From contig NC_066317.1 of NCBI RefSeq assembly GCF_022539315.1, positions 42,688,435 through 42,752,434 on the forward strand: a stretch of 64,000 nucleotides of DNA, given 5' to 3'. A program made the position numbers and the translations under genes. The notes below the pieces were generated by a model. It was not told the DNA's origin and ran no database searches. It saw only the letters and a program-made list of their open reading frames with translations. Below are positions 1-14,574 of this stretch, one piece after another (the stretch's first letter is position 1; every line of letters starts with the position of its first letter). This DNA is from Serinus canaria. Taxonomy: Eukaryota > Chordata > Aves > Passeriformes > Fringillidae.

Positions 1-3000
1 ACACTAGTGTTACTTCAGATTGCAGACATAGGAAATTTGGCCATTATCTGTTAGTCAGGCTCATGTGCAGTTTATGACAGTGTGTTTTTATGGCTTTAGA
101 GGAACAGTTAGAAGGGAGATTTTTGTGACGACGCTATGAAGATTATGGAAATTGCGTTCAAATATCAACCGCTTTGTAGAAACGTTGGACATGTCCCTTC
201 TCAGAAGGAACAAAGTTCAGTGAGATAAAGGTACATAAACATCTAAAGTTTTTATTTTAAACACAATAGACTTACAATCTGCACAGAAAAGTACTTCTGA
301 AAAGATGAAGAAGACCAAGGAGCCTTGATGCGTGCTTCAGCTAAGTGGTGGGGTTTGGGGTGTAAGCTAACATACTTCCAACACAAAAAGCTGTGATGTC
401 CTGGCTAGCACTGCCTGTTATTCCTTTCTGGCACATCCTGGGTTACCCATGCACAAGCAAAATAAGTTGGTAAGCCAGTTTGTAAAAGCTGCACTCCTGT
501 CCATTTTATACCTCACCTGGAGTTAAAAAATGGCTCCAGCATTCCTCTCTTCTAGGTTGGTATTTTTCATGAGCCATAAACTAATTTACATGAATGCTAG
601 ATATATAAGCAAACTTGTCTGAAAAGATTTTTTTTTCTTGGAATAAATCTATATTCTGTTGACACTGCAACCTGAGGTAATATTGTAGACATCAGCATTT
701 TTAATGTATGCTAGCTTGTTCATAAAACCATTGCTGCCTGAGCTTACTTACTGTCACATTTTAATTCCCTAGTGACTGAAACAAAAGAAAATTTGATATA
801 AGCCTTTTTCAAAATTATATTTGGGAAACAACCAATACTATTTACAATCCAATAGAAATGCAACTGTTTAATATATCACTGCATTCTGCTCTGCTCCAGT
901 CTGTCTGCCTGAATATAATATCCCAAGCATTTATGACTCTACTTATGCTAAGCACATACACCTAAATCAGATTCCTGACTTTTTTCTCCACTTCTATGGC
1001 TTGAAATGAGATTCAGATGTTATTAAAATTTTACATTTTGTTGTCTATCCTATAAAAATATAATGTTTTCATATTATGTCGAAGATTCAGGACTCGTTCG
1101 AAATTCTGGTCTTTTCTATCAGTGCAATAAGATCACATATTTGTTTTCAGAATCATCTGCCTTCTAGGTGCCACCCTTAACATTGATTTGAATACAGCTA
1201 TAATTTTTGAAATACAGATGAAAGAAAAAGAAGGATCTGACCTTGTTCTCTCCAGCTCCTGGCTTGCCTTGTTATTACTGGCTCAGTTCTTTGTGGACAT
1301 TTTCCATGTATTCTCTGAGTTGCTTACATTGCTAAAGTATTTAAAATGCTTCCTACTAACATTTTAAATTCTATTCATGAAAAAACAGCAGTTTTTGTCC
1401 TTGGTTGAATTACTTACACAATCTCCCTCTTTAAGAAATATTTGACATTTTTTTTTTCCTGTTAGGAACCAGTTTACTAAATGGAAAAGGAACTTCAAAG
1501 TGTAGATCTTGATCTGACTAGAACCAAGAAAACACTAGAAACCAGACTGTATGAGCCAGTGTCAGACTGCCTCAGATATAGATGGTAAATTTCAACCAGA
1601 CACCAGGAATAGCATTCAGGGTAATCACAAAACTGAGAGAGGGATGCTTAACTTCTAAATGATAGAGAAATGGAAATCCAGCTCCTTTCTTGGAGCTCTA
1701 ACCAAAGGCAGCAGTGAGGAATAGTTGTGAAGCTGGGATTCAGTCAGAAATCTCTGATTCTCTGAGTGGTGGGTAGGACACCACCGACAGAATGGCTACA
1801 ACCTTTCAGGAGGGCAGGACTTGTCCATTTGTGTCTGAGTCATTCCTCACCTCTGCAGCTGGGAGTATAAGTGTTTACAGAATGCCTGGTGGGAAGGATA
1901 AGACCACAGTGGAACAGTCCTGGATTCTTCTTCCAGCTTCTAGGGTTTTAAGGTTTTTGTCTTACAGCCCATCAATGAAAACTGTATTATTATGATAGTA
2001 GCTGCGATCAGTCAAGTCTGTGCATGTCTTTTGCCTTTCAAAATCACATATTATTACAGAAAAAAACAACCAAACCCAATATTAATTGAGCAGCAAAGAG
2101 TAAATAATGAAACAACAATCATTTCACTGTAGGACAGAAATAGTAGTGTAGATAATGGTTAGATAATGAATAAACTGAAGACCTCGTTTCACACAAGCAA
2201 TTAATTTTATCCAAAGAAGGAAATATGATTGATTCAATACAATTTGTTCCATCTTAACAATGTGCTTAAATACCTCTTTAAAGTACGTATTAAATGTTGT
2301 ATCTTTTAGGAATGTTTCCCTTTCAGACTGTAGTTAGCATTTTTCTTTTTTATATCCTTTCAAAATGGACATAGCACAAAAACTACAGAGGTCAGTAAAA
2401 ATCTAGAAAAATGGGACTGTGGGGTGAGGGCATGGAAATAATTCAAACAACCTGCTGGGCCTTCAGAATAGCCCCCTTGTTGCTGCCATATTACTCCTTC
2501 ATGAAGTGACCCATTTTAAAAGCAATTAGGTTATCTTTTTGTTACTCTGACCAGGAATTTTTCAATTTATAAGTAAGTTAGTTCATAACAACTTCATACT
2601 CACTTCTTCTTGTGTCAATACTTGTAACTTACCACACATTCACCCACACCCCAAGACTGGTTTTGCTTTGATATATTTATGGACAGTTATCCTCCACAGC
2701 TTGCATTTTCTTGATTGAAACAAGTCCAGCTTTACCCTCCCCTATTAAAATATGCTCAATTATTAGACAACACAGAAACAAATATTTCTCAATATTGACT
2801 CTCTGTGACCCCCTCCAGAAAAATTCACAAACCATAGAGGGAGTTCATGGAAATAGCCAAGCTGTTTCTCACATTCACAGTCTCTGAGAGCTAACAGATC
2901 ACTGAAATTTCCAGAATAAGTGGTATCTCAGAAACAAAGTGATACCATGACAAGAACACGTACCATTGGCTTCATTTAATAGTCAAGGACAGCTTTCATG

Positions 3001-6000
3001 GATCTTTATATTTGCAACCAGAAATAACATTCTTGCTTCCAAAACTAATTGTCACCCTGCCCCCATCCCCCTTGAATACATATTTCAAAGGAATTACTTC
3101 TGGTTTCTAGCCAATAGAATGGATTTTACAATTCATTACTGAAAAAAGAATGACATTGAATTTAACCTCCTAAATGTAATCCTTTTATGTCTTATTGGCT
3201 TGTAATACAGCCATCTTGGTTTTAATGGCAGCTGCTTTCTCAGATTTACAGCTCAATTTTCACAAATGCATGAAGTACTTATCATAGGTCTCAAATGACA
3301 CGTGTTCAGGAGTGTTACAATAATCAATAAAAGCATTTTTATAGCGTCACTAAACATTTAATCAAGCTTTCAAGAGTCTTGTGCTGTTATGATTTTCTCC
3401 TTCTGGCATTAACTGTATTAGATGGTCTGTAGAATCTGATTATTCGTCCTTTGTGGAACATTCACTTTTGCTAATTGTCAAATAAAAGATATATCTTGCA
3501 CAGACTGTTTATAGAGACAGATGCAGCATTAGCAAGACATTGGGAACAGCTGTCTGTCTGGTACAGATTTAGGGGAAGTATCAGTTTCAGAAGACCTTAG
3601 CATGGTTAAGGCTAAAAAATTAATGAGAGTCTCCATGCCTGACTTCCACAGTGTCAGCTATTTTCTAGAGAATACTGGAAACTCAGTCCTCTATGCTGCT
3701 TTTTCCTATCCTTCTCACATAAGCTTGCCATACTTTGTTTCAGGATGTTTTCCATTCTCACATGGAATAGTGGGTATTATTTAAGAATACTTAAGAATCT
3801 CTCCCAAGTTTTGCAACATCTAAATCATATCAAGGTTCTATCACTGCTCTTAGCTCTCTACTTAGTTTTGACTATTTCTCTTGAGCTATGATTTGCATCT
3901 GGTTTTACATGATAGAGGTTTGACCCCATACAATGACCAGTTTATGAACAATATTTCTTCTCTGCCAAAGAATTGAACTTCCAATTTTTCTTCCTTTTTG
4001 TTGTTAAAATCCAGATGCACTCCCTTCTCTTAGTTTGAATTTCACGTGCTAAATATTATATGCCTAGTAGGGTGTCATTTGATTCTATTTAGCTATTACT
4101 GTTTGTGTTTCTCTGCTTTCATAAGTTTTATCTGTGCTGTTTCTCTAGTCTTGACTTTTCAATTTTATTAACGGTTTTAAACTTTTTTAAAGTCATATTT
4201 AAGGGTTTATGATAAATGTTTAAAATCCCACAGTAGATAAAATTAAGTGAAAAAAGTGTATAGTATAATTGTACACACAGACAAATATGTACACATAGTT
4301 TTGGTTTAATATATCAAACAATTTGGGAAAATTGTTTTTCCTTGGTGTACAATATGTTTTTCTATAATGAGAAGCATTGTAATACCCACAAGAGCTAAGC
4401 CAGCAGACTTATATTTGAGTACCAAACCTAAGCTTGCTTTGAAATCTCTGGAAATGGTGTGTAAAGTTCAGTTATTCTTGAAACAAGTCTAGTTTTGGTA
4501 TTTTAACATTTCTCAAAAATTTACACAAAATATGTTGTAAGAGCTAAACTCCCAAGATTCTGTATGTAGAGAGCTTAGTAAAAAATAATCAGTTAATAGT
4601 GCAAATTCTGCTCTGAGCTAGATGTTCAGATGAAAATGTTCTAGTCCCATTGCTGCATTCCTTTTCCCCTGAGGCATCCATACATTGTAAGAAGGAGGAC
4701 AATGATGCACATTGTATATCATTTGATACATAATGGGTATGAAACACAGCATCAGGTTTTTTTCTGAAAATAAATTATTTGCAGCAATGACAGATAATGT
4801 CCGAAATTCTTATGGTAATACATTTTATTTATGCCAATTACACGGCAAAGTCCAATGCATTACATGAAAAATCACCACTGCCTAATATCCCTACATAAGG
4901 ACAAGGGACAGCAAAAATAAATTGGTAATGATTTTAATTCCATTGAGAGTAAACAAAATCTAAGAATGCAAAGGAAATAGAAAACACTTTAGATGTAATA
5001 TTTTCATCCTTCCTAATATTAAATCCTCTAATGCTACAGTTCTAGTGACCAGAATTGGACATGAGTTGTTAGTGTGGAACACTTAGGTCTTGGGAAATTT
5101 AATGCTGCTGTTCCTTTGTGAATAAGAAACTGAAGTGAAGATGAAAAGAAGATCATGCCAACAACCAAGTTTTTCCATCTCAGCTTTAATATTCTTACAC
5201 TGCTGGCATACCAACAGCACGTTGCCACACCCTTGAGATAAGCCAAATTTTGTATGTCTAGTAGAAAATTTTAAAAGAAATGTTTCAGTCATGAAATATG
5301 TTCAGTCATGAAACAGTTTCTTGTTCAGATTTTAGTACCAAACAGAAGCAAGAACTTTCACACTCCTAAATTAGACACAGAAATGTCACCAAGTGCCTTT
5401 CTGTGTTTCCTGTCTTGAAAGACTTAGAGCTCTGGGACCCCCAAAATTCTCTCTGAATGCCATGAACAACCCTTTATCTAGGGTTGCCAGGGAAAAACTA
5501 TAATGACTTTTTAGAAGAATAGTTCCATCAAATTATTAGCTGGCTGAGGCTCAAACTTCTATGGCTTGAGTACAAGGTTTTTGTGGATCTTAAAAATAAA
5601 TGTCTCTTCTTCAAAAAAGGTTGCTGACATGCATGTCTATATCCTATCCAAATGACTGTAAAAATCTGATCCAATAAAAAAAAATTGCTAGTCGTCCTTC
5701 ATTTGTAATAAGGTTATTATAATATTCCTAATACCTACCATATCTAGTCATAGACAACTGTATTTGAAATCCTTATATATACAGGATTAGACAAAAAATA
5801 ATTCTGCTGAGTTGTTGAATTTTGTAATATTGCCTAGAGTAAGGAGGCATTTTTATTTGTCACATTAAGGCAGAAAATCTCATATGCCTGAAGAGCACAT
5901 GACGGGCTAGAAGTGCAGGATTTGTATAAGGAACATGTGCAAGAGAGAGTGTGAAAATAGAACCAGACATTTGTGTTACTGAACTTTCTCAGAAGGCCTT

Positions 6001-8844
6001 CAGGGAGCATTAGGGAGCAATCTGGAAAAAAGCCCTGAGGTCTTAGTGTTTTCATATTCCAGAACCATGATGCAGTTTTAAAGCCTCATATATACCTGAT
6101 ATCCAATCAGAAGCTCTTTCCTATTTTCACAGTTTGCAACCTTAGTAATGCTACTTGTAATGTATAAATGACAGTATGAACCATGACTGTCTGAGTCTAA
6201 AACTGAAGCAGAACTTAATCTACGTGGAAACATGAAAAACTACAGTATCTTCTCTATATCAATTAACCCTAATGAAAATAATTTGTATAAAATTATTGCA
6301 CAAAAAGAATAAAGATAATTATGTGGCATTTCTTCCTAATTTTCATACTGACAGGACTAACAAAAGTTACTAGGAATTCTAAAATTTCTGTACTTATGTG
6401 TCAGAAATGTTACCTCAGAACTATACCTTCGGTGACTGGTGAAATAAATATAAATCCTACAGAGCCTTTTACATTTTTTTAATCAGAAGAATTTGAAAGA
6501 TTTTTATTATGGAGACAAGTTAGAATTTAATGAAATTATACAGTAGTAATAGTTTTGAAAGAAAGGCTAAGAGTAATGGAAGAAAATATATAATCCATGG
6601 TCAGTTTTTAATGTAATAAAAGCAATTGGTTTCTCAGACTTGAAAGAAATAGCATGTTTTGTGCTCAGTAATGCAGATTCTGGCAGTCGCTCCTGGCTAT
6701 GTAGCTCATATAATTTTGAAAGGTACAAAGACACAAAAAACTTCTTACATGAAACAGAACTCATGGATATTAAGGTGACAGAGGGTGAAGAGAAGAGTGT
6801 AGGCTTTGAAGAAAGCAAGGCAATTTTCAAAGCAACTAACTTTATATTCTTTTTCTAGAGTTACTCTGTCAAAGATACTTAGCTCTGCTGTCATTTCCTC
6901 CTTACTAAAGCCATATGTTTCACAACTTAAATTGTCAGATCCATCTGTGTTATTGGTGGTGAATAGCAGTGGTTAGCTGCATACTCTGCATACAGATCAT
7001 TCTGTTGTACCCGGGCTCAATTTTCATTTAAAAAAATCAGCAGCCAAATCTGCCAGCTACATGTCATAGACATTTTCAGGTTTCTGAAACAAGAACAGGA
7101 TCTCTTTTTTCTTACCTACATAACTTGTTCAAAGACAAAATGGGGAAAAATAAAAATAGAAATGTGATTTTTAGGTGTAATTTCTTTAATATTTTCAAAC
7201 TGAAAACAAGTCTTTTTCAACATTTACAGTGGTTTTAGAAGACCACACAGCTAGCCTACAAGATATTACTCGATTCCATCATGAACAATGAGCTTTTATC
7301 TATTATAAAAATTGACTTTTAAATACCAGTAAGTATTAAAATTTCAGTAACATCCACTGTCCTACATCATCACCTGAGACATATTCAGTAAGCTATTTCA
7401 GCTAACAAAATATTTTATTTGATAAGATATATTGTGTGGATTATATTTTGCAGAGGTTGAGTCTTGTGACTTATGAAGTATAGGGAAAGAAAGTGAAATC
7501 ATTGCAGTGACAGCATGGTTTCAAGTGATATATTATTTTTCAGGAAAAAATGTTTTCTCTCACTTTCAAACAGCTCTAACAGCACCATTAGTCTCAGAGT
7601 TGCACGCTCCTTTTAAAAATGCCACCCTTGCATAACTAAAAGCTTCATCAATATCAGAATGTTTCTCTTTCTGGTACTATCCAATACATTGCAAGAGGTA
7701 GGGAGTCTCATTCCAGCATACCAGTAAGCACATTGTGGATTTCCTTTGAACAAAATAAACCCACCTGTGTCTCAGCATCTCTCTGAAATGACAGCATGAA
7801 GAGCCAGAAGAGATCATATTTGAAAGCTGTCTTCTTCTTTTCTTTGGAAGATGACTGACTGCACCTTCAGAGATCATGTGTAACCAACCTGACTTTTCCT
7901 AAGTAATATGTAGGAGAGAGAGAGGTCAGAGAAGCAAAATCTTTTTCCAGTTGCATGGTGAGGGTGACTTACATCCCCATGGCTGCCCTTCCAACTTCTG
8001 AGCTAAAACACAGTCTGTCGGTGAACTGTGGGATGAGTGGCAGGAGCAAAAATCTTTGAATCAATGTCTTTCTTGGTTATTTGGATACTTTTCTTTCCCA
8101 CAACCTCCTAAATCCAACTAGGGTCAGTACAGGAAGTACTGTTTGCATGCTGTCATGCAAACGCAGAACTCTGTTGAGAAAGATGAATTTTTAGACTTCT
8201 GACCCAGCCCAGGAGCATGAGCCATACTCTAGGCCATTATTTCTCAACTTCAACCTGAACTAAGAAAAATAACTATCTTATTCATGCCAATAAAATTGTA
8301 TAAAAGAATTGCTTTTAGCCTCATAAATTGCTTCCAGAAAAAAATCCCCTAAAACTTTGATTATCAACAGATTAAGGATAAAGGTAGATTGAGACACTTA
8401 GGCCTCAAAAAGTTTAGGTTGGTGAACAAATGCAAATATTTCAGCCTTCTAGCAGCTTGTCAGTCATGCACAAAGGTATTTTGAATGAAGAAATTTCCAC
8501 AGCAGCTGACATAGGATGAATCTTAGAACTGGAAGGATTGAGAGCTTTATGGCAAACTTAAATAATAATGCTGATGAACGACAGCATAGGTTTCAAGCCT
8601 ACAGCCATCAAAGTCAGCAGCAAGCTGTCAGGTACTGGTGGAATGCTGGTATTGAAGGACCTGAGCAGACTTCAGAAATGGGGTAAGAAGGAATGAAATT
8701 ATGCACATGAAATATAATGTGAAAATCCTGAAAGAATGAGAGCACGTCAATGCAAACAAAAGTCGCAGTTGCATAATGGACTTCAGAAAGACAGTCTGGA
8801 ATACAGTATGATCAATAGCTCTGAAATGCCCCATTTGAGATGAT
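1..8844. other. AT-rich noncoding DNA, nothing recognised
   Basis: I see only short A and T runs and chance frames under 90 residues. No exon with splice sites, repeat family or RNA gene was identified. Confidence 0.6.
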
Positions 8845-9538
8845 TGCATAAACTCATTCTCACCTGCCTAATATGGAGAACATCCTCCTGTGTCCTGGAT
8901 TGCCAAGCAAATTGTATTCTATTTGCCAGCTGTATGGCCGTTGTGTTCTGTTAAGTGGGCAGTTTTCCTTGTCTCTTCCACGCCCAAGCCTCTCTCCAGG
9001 GAGACATCTGAGAGCAGGAATGTCACTGCATGACTGATAAGAACTACAGCATCCCATTGTGAGATGCTCCGCCCAGAGGGAGGAGCCAAGCATTCCTACT
9101 CAGATATAATCTGGAGATTCTGAAACACCAGCGTGGCTTATCCACTGGATTTCCCAGAGGAACAGCTGCCTATTCTTTCACTGGATCTTCAGAGGAAGAC
9201 TACACCTTTTCTCCAGGCCCCCCCTCCTCCAACAGAACCACACCTGACACTTCAGGAGGACTGCAGCCACATTTCCAAATGGACTGCTACCAACACCCTG
9301 ACCAAGAGGGCGTCAGGTTGAGTTCTGACTCTGTCAGTGTTGTTTTGGTTTACTGCATTGTTTATTTTATCTTTTTATTTTCTTTCCTAATGAAGAACTG
9401 TTATTCATGCTCTCATATTTTGGCCTGAGAGCCCCTTAATTTAAAATTTATAGCAATTCAGCAGGAGGGGGTTTACATTTTCTATTTTAGGGGAGGCTCC
9501 TGCCTTCCTTAGTAGACACCTGTCTTTTGAAACCAAGA
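8845..9538 (+). mobile_element. Solo LTR of an avian endogenous retrovirus (passerine ERVL-like type)
   Basis: I recognise this roughly 690-bp segment as an LTR type common in songbird genomes; no copy was compared here. Visible landmarks are an early block with CACCTGCC and ATATGGAGAACATCCTCC, a TATA-like AGATATAATCTGG at about 9101-9113, and a run of short CAGAGGA/AGGAGGACT segments. A degenerate polyadenylation signal (TAATGAAGAACTG) near 9389 and a closing GGAGGCTCCTGCC block follow. The order of TATA box then polyadenylation signal gives plus orientation. No retroviral protein-coding sequence and no second LTR lie nearby, so it looks like a solo LTR. Both ends are approximate because I found no clean target duplication. 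The small reading frames inside it are not genes. Confidence 0.78.
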
Positions 9539-12075
9539 AGGCCTGTTTGCGAAAACAAAACAGTAGATCTTACCTCAAACGACATAATGTACAGAAAAGG
9601 AAAACATTGGTTCATTTTGGTCTTTTATATAAAGTTTGTATTCCACACTTGTATATACAAGCATAAATTATATACGCAAACCATTCAAATATTCACTTCC
9701 TCTGCTACTCAAGTGCATTGCAAACCATCCACCCCTCTGCTGGACAATTAGAGTACTTTTTCTCCTGAAACAATAATCAGAGAGATCCTGAATTATCTCT
9801 CCGTTCTTCTAGCTGCATATGCATTAACTTTTTTCTAGTGATATTTTTAATTATGATTGAGGTGCTATAAAGAAGCTGGTAACTTTCTAAATATATTGCT
9901 GAAGGATTGAAACAAAGCTAATTATTCTTCTCCAATGCAGGGTTTGATAAAGAGCTTGATCTTTTCTTTTTCTTTCTTAAATGTGCTTAATTTTTCTCTA
10001 TCAAGTATTTTGAGTTATCTCTCTCCCATGATAAACGGGAATCCTTTCAAAAAGCAGCTAGGCTCAGACTGCATACTGTCTGCATGGGTAGGAAGGTTTG
10101 AAAAGGATTCTTCCTTTCAAGTGTCCATTCCTTGTTGCTTGCATTGCCTAGGTTGTTAATGATAGGGACTGTTTCTACATGAGAGCTGAGAAGATCCTGA
10201 CCCTCAAAGAACCTTCTTCTGAGAGATCAAAGCCAGTTGTTCTTGTGATGGTTTTTCCTTCTGAAGTATCTGATTCGCTGAGTTGCTCATACAGTATTTC
10301 CAGCTGTATCAAATTTTAGTGAGAAAAACCCACCTTAGATTAGTTTTCTTGGCATTAGAATATGATGTTTTAAAACAGTATTCTGTTGTCTTTATTAGGT
10401 TCTCTGTTTATTAGAAAGATTCCTAAATCATAATGAGGTAAACCTAGTGAATATTAAGTATGTTCAATAATCATTAGGGGCAAATCCAGAAACTCTCCAC
10501 TGCTCTCCAATTATATAGACAAAATAAAAAGTTATTTTTTATCCCTCAATCTTACTACAGTCCTACTTGCTCTACTTTGATGTCAAGGTTCAATTTTTCT
10601 TTTCCAACAAAGACAACAAGTTCATCATATCAAGAAAAATTAGACACATTTTCAGAAGTGCAAATTAATTTGGTCTCATCAGTTCCTGGCAATTAATACT
10701 TTCAGTCTTGATTTTTCAAGAAGCTAGGAGCACATTTCAACTCTGTTGATAACTGAGGCAGCAAAGCCACAGAATATCAGTAGACCAGTCATTCTGTGTA
10801 TGAAGACATTTAGTACAGGCAAGCAGTCTGGTACAGGGAAGCTTTAATCCTACTCAAAGGCTGAACCTAGAATTCCAAACTGCCTTTCTCTACTCAGTAG
10901 CCCTGCTTTGAGGCCATGCTGAACTCCAGGGAATGACTTGCATATTTGGGTGTCAAAGCTAGCTAGGATTCCAGACTTTCAGTTAGACAACATGTCTATT
11001 ATTAGAAATATTGAGAAATATTGAGAGTATATTTCTATTCTTTAAGCCAGGCAGTAGGATGACTTTCTAACAATTAGGAAAGATAGTATGCTTACTGCAG
11101 TAATGCCCCTGCTCCAGATCTGTCAGGAATGATCAATCTCCACCACCTGAAATGTCACTCCAGAGGATCTTATGCCTTTAAAGTCATGTTCTTAAACCAA
11201 AATTTTGAGCATTTCAGTGACTTCTTTTCTCATTTTATTTTCTTTGCTTTTAGCTCCTCATTTCCTTTCTGCCTGAATTAAGAAACATATTTGTAGCTCA
11301 TCAAGGAACAAAAATAGGTATGCTGGAAATAACATATTTTACAGCAACTTTTGAATTTGCTAGACATTAGACCTCAGCAGAACAGCTCATTTCTGCTTAC
11401 CACAGAAATGAGGAAAAGTTTTAAAACATTGCTGACTGTGGACAACATTAAATGTTTTTCAAAATAGAAAAGCAAAAACTGATGTGAGAAAGTTATAACG
11501 AAGCTGTAGAGAAGCTGTCCAAAATTAATTGAGGCCATTTTACTGACTGATATATATGGTACAATAGGGCAAACCCCAGCTCCCACAGTAGAGGTTTCTC
11601 TCTGACCTGTCTCTAAAGTGTTTCCAGGTGTTCTGAACACACCTGAGGGCCCTTCTGGCTCTGCATTGCACGGCGTGCAGCCAACCCCAACCAACAGCAT
11701 TTCTTCCCAGTGTGTGATGAGTGTGCTCAGGGGGATGAGTAATCTGTCTGGGTGCTGATGTAGGCTAGCACATTTGGATTCTGAGGACTTCATGAACCTG
11801 TTTCTAAAGGAGGGTTTTCTGAAAAGAATAATGTTTGTAATGTGTTTGTTAGAGTTGTGTACTTAACACACACTACCTTATATTTGAAAATTAAGTGTTT
11901 CAAATGTATAGTTCGGGGTTTTCGTTGGTTCATTTTTTTTTAAGAGTGTATAGTAGGGAACTTATGGGAATTTCATTGTAAATATATGTCTCACTGTTTG
12001 CTCTGTTAATCCAAATTTCAATAAAATATAAATGGAAACTCTCATGAGAGAATCTCTCAGTGGTGCCCACTCTGA
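9539..12075. other. Noncoding DNA between two LTR-type repeats
   Basis: A 139-residue minus-strand frame at 11374-11793 has mixed, low-information composition and no recognisable domain. Nothing else stands out. Confidence 0.55.
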
Positions 12076-12535
12076 GAGTGTGGTGGGTTTACCTCGTTTG
12101 CCAGGTGCCCACCAAACCTGCTCTGTCACTGCCCTTGTCAGCTGGACAGGGAAGAGAAAATACAATGAAAGGCTTGTGGTTGAGATAAGGACAGAGGGAG
12201 ATCACTCAGCAATTACCATCATGGGCAAAGCGGACTCAGCTTAAAGAAATTAATATAATTTATTACAAATCAAATTAGAGTAGGATAATGAGAAATAAAA
12301 CTAAATCTTAAAAACACCTTCCCTCCATCTCTCTTTTCTTCCTGGGCTTTACTCCTGAATTCTCTGACTCTTTTCCCTACAGCAACTCAGGGGAACAGGG
12401 AGCTGCAGTCTGCTCATCACACGTTGTCTCCACTGCTCTCCCTCTCAGCGCACACACTGCTCACACTCTTCCCCTGCTCCAGTGTGGGCTCCCTCCCATG
12501 GCAGAATTCTCCATGAACTTCTCCAATGTGTGTTC
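12076..12535. mobile_element. Avian retrovirus-like repeat fragment
   Basis: This block matches a widespread avian interspersed repeat that I associate with endogenous retrovirus LTR or flanking sequence. Landmarks are CAGGTGCCCACCAAACC, GAGATCACTCAGCAATTACC, GTAGGATAATGAGAAATAAA, CTCATCACACGTTGTCTCC and CACACTCTTCCCCTGCTCC. It is cut off on the right, where known copies continue with more CCAGYGTGGG-type units. I am confident it is a repeat and less sure of the family and orientation. A reading frame at 12032-12244 overlaps it and is not a gene. Confidence 0.68.
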
Positions 12536-14527
12536 TTTTTGTCATTTCTGTCTCAGTCTCTTAGTTTAGTTTAGTCCTTTTCAATCAACATTTCAATATT
12601 TCATATTTTTATATTTTAAGTAATGTAGCTTTACAAATTGTCATGCTAAGTACATCAAGTGGACCTCACTTTATAATTTAAAAATCTCTTCTCCAGCCAA
12701 TAAACATCAGAAATAATTATACAGGTAGGATGTTTAAGAATTATTGTCTTTTGGGATGAACATCTTTATTTTCTTTATATCAAATAAACACAAAGTGGAA
12801 ATTGTGCCTAACTGGAAAAATTAATGGATATCTTTGGCAATAAAGCAAAAGATATCCCATTTGAAGCTGATAACTACCAGTGTGAGTGCTAGACAATTGA
12901 ATAATATATTTTGAGGTAGTAGTATATGTCTAGTGACAGAGTTTTCACACATTTCATATTATTTATTATTGTATATTATAATTTCTGATGTTATCAACAT
13001 CCATGTAGAACTTATGGAATTTGCAATTTGTAGTATATAATTTTAGCATCTTATAATGCTAAAGTGATAAATCTTATCCCTGCTTCACATGTCACTGCTG
13101 TGGCATAAGCTAAATATAAGGAAGTTTGGAGGGGGAAGGTTGTCCTTGAAGGAGGGCTGTAAGATATGTGGAAAAATCTCACTCTATTTTTACATTGATC
13201 ACCTTGCTTAGTTCCAATCTTTAAGCCTTCCTTGAAGAAATTAGCACCTGGAACTTTTCTTGGTCTCTTCAGCATACTCCATTGCATGGGTATGAACAAC
13301 TCTCTTTAAAATTGGACTTTACAGTCTTGTTCTTCCACCCTCTAAGCCAGTTCTGATTTCCCATTTTAAAATGCCACAGTCTGGGGGTTTGTTTAAGAGT
13401 ATTAGACAATTTTTTCATACTCACGAGGAATTTCTAGTGTTCTAAATTTTTGAATGTAAATCACAGTGTCTTACAGAGCAACTGAAGGAAGATAGTTTAT
13501 TGTAGAACCCTTCAGCCATCTCAGACTCACAAGATACTTTTGTTTGAAAGCATGGTGACCCTCAATTGATATAGACACATTGATGATTTATATGGACAGA
13601 TTCCATATCATCCCAGCTTTATATGTTTATTGTCAAAGTTCTCATGCTTTGGTGACCTAGAAGTCCAGACAGCCATTCTCAGTCAGCCACCAGACTCCAG
13701 GCACACTTTGTTCAAGGACACAACAAAATAGAAAGTATGAGTCTTCCCAATGAGAATGCATGTGCAGAAGGATGCTGGGGAAAACTGTGAACACAAGATA
13801 CCTGAATGACTAGTAATAATCTCTATTAATCTGATTTTGGATTAAAGACAGAGTTAAGTAAAGAATAAACACATCTGGAAACATATCTTAAACTGCTTCT
13901 ATTGCATAGCTCGAACATTTGTCTAATTTATTGTGTAGATGAACGTGCTTATTTCATATCACCTCTGCTTGGTGTAAAAGAAATCTAATTTTAAAAATAA
14001 TATATTTAGAAATTGTGTCTCTGAACATCTTTAAAAGCCATTTATCCAATATTCATGAATATGAAATTCTGTCAGCATTGCGTTGTGTTTAATAAAATTG
14101 GTTTAATCTTATTTGAAGAAACAGAATGGTGTTTAATTTTTTTTCTCGAAGTTGTGATACACTTAGAGCTTTCATACGGAGAATGTCAATAGCTTGACCT
14201 CTCCCAAAAAGGGGACTTTGATGGCATTACAGCTCTGACCTTCTCATTTCAAATTTGAAATTCAAATCAGGAAATAGGTAGAGGTTCCCCATGAGGCAAT
14301 TCAGATATTAGTCAAAGTTTCTTGTCACTGACTGTGAATATTGCTGGTCATTCACATGCCAGGTACTGCATTATTGGGCTTCAGAAAATGGAAATAACTT
14401 GAACTGAAGGACAGGAAGTACATTTTTAGTATCAATTCATTGTGTCAGCTTCTGTACTGTAAATTTAGGATAATAATATGTTACCATGAAATAATTAATT
14501 AATTCATTCATAATAGCATTATACTAG

Positions 14528-14574
14528 TTGAGAACATATTTCCAATAATTACTTGAGAACATATTTCCAATAAT
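14528..14574. repeat. 25-bp tandem duplication
   Basis: TTGAGAACATATTTCCAATA is repeated at a spacing of 25 bp (starts 14528 and 14553), with no mismatch in the shared core. Confidence 0.95.

Noticed and set aside
2026..2060. TTC AAA ATC on the plus strand (Asp-Phe-Glu on the minus strand), considered as the TUSC3 DLDFE exon
   Set aside because: The codon before Asp is Cys rather than Leu and there is no acceptor in phase.
11374..11793. 139-residue minus-strand frame
   Set aside because: No domain, no splice-site support and no recognisable homology; the length is within chance for a 64-kb window.
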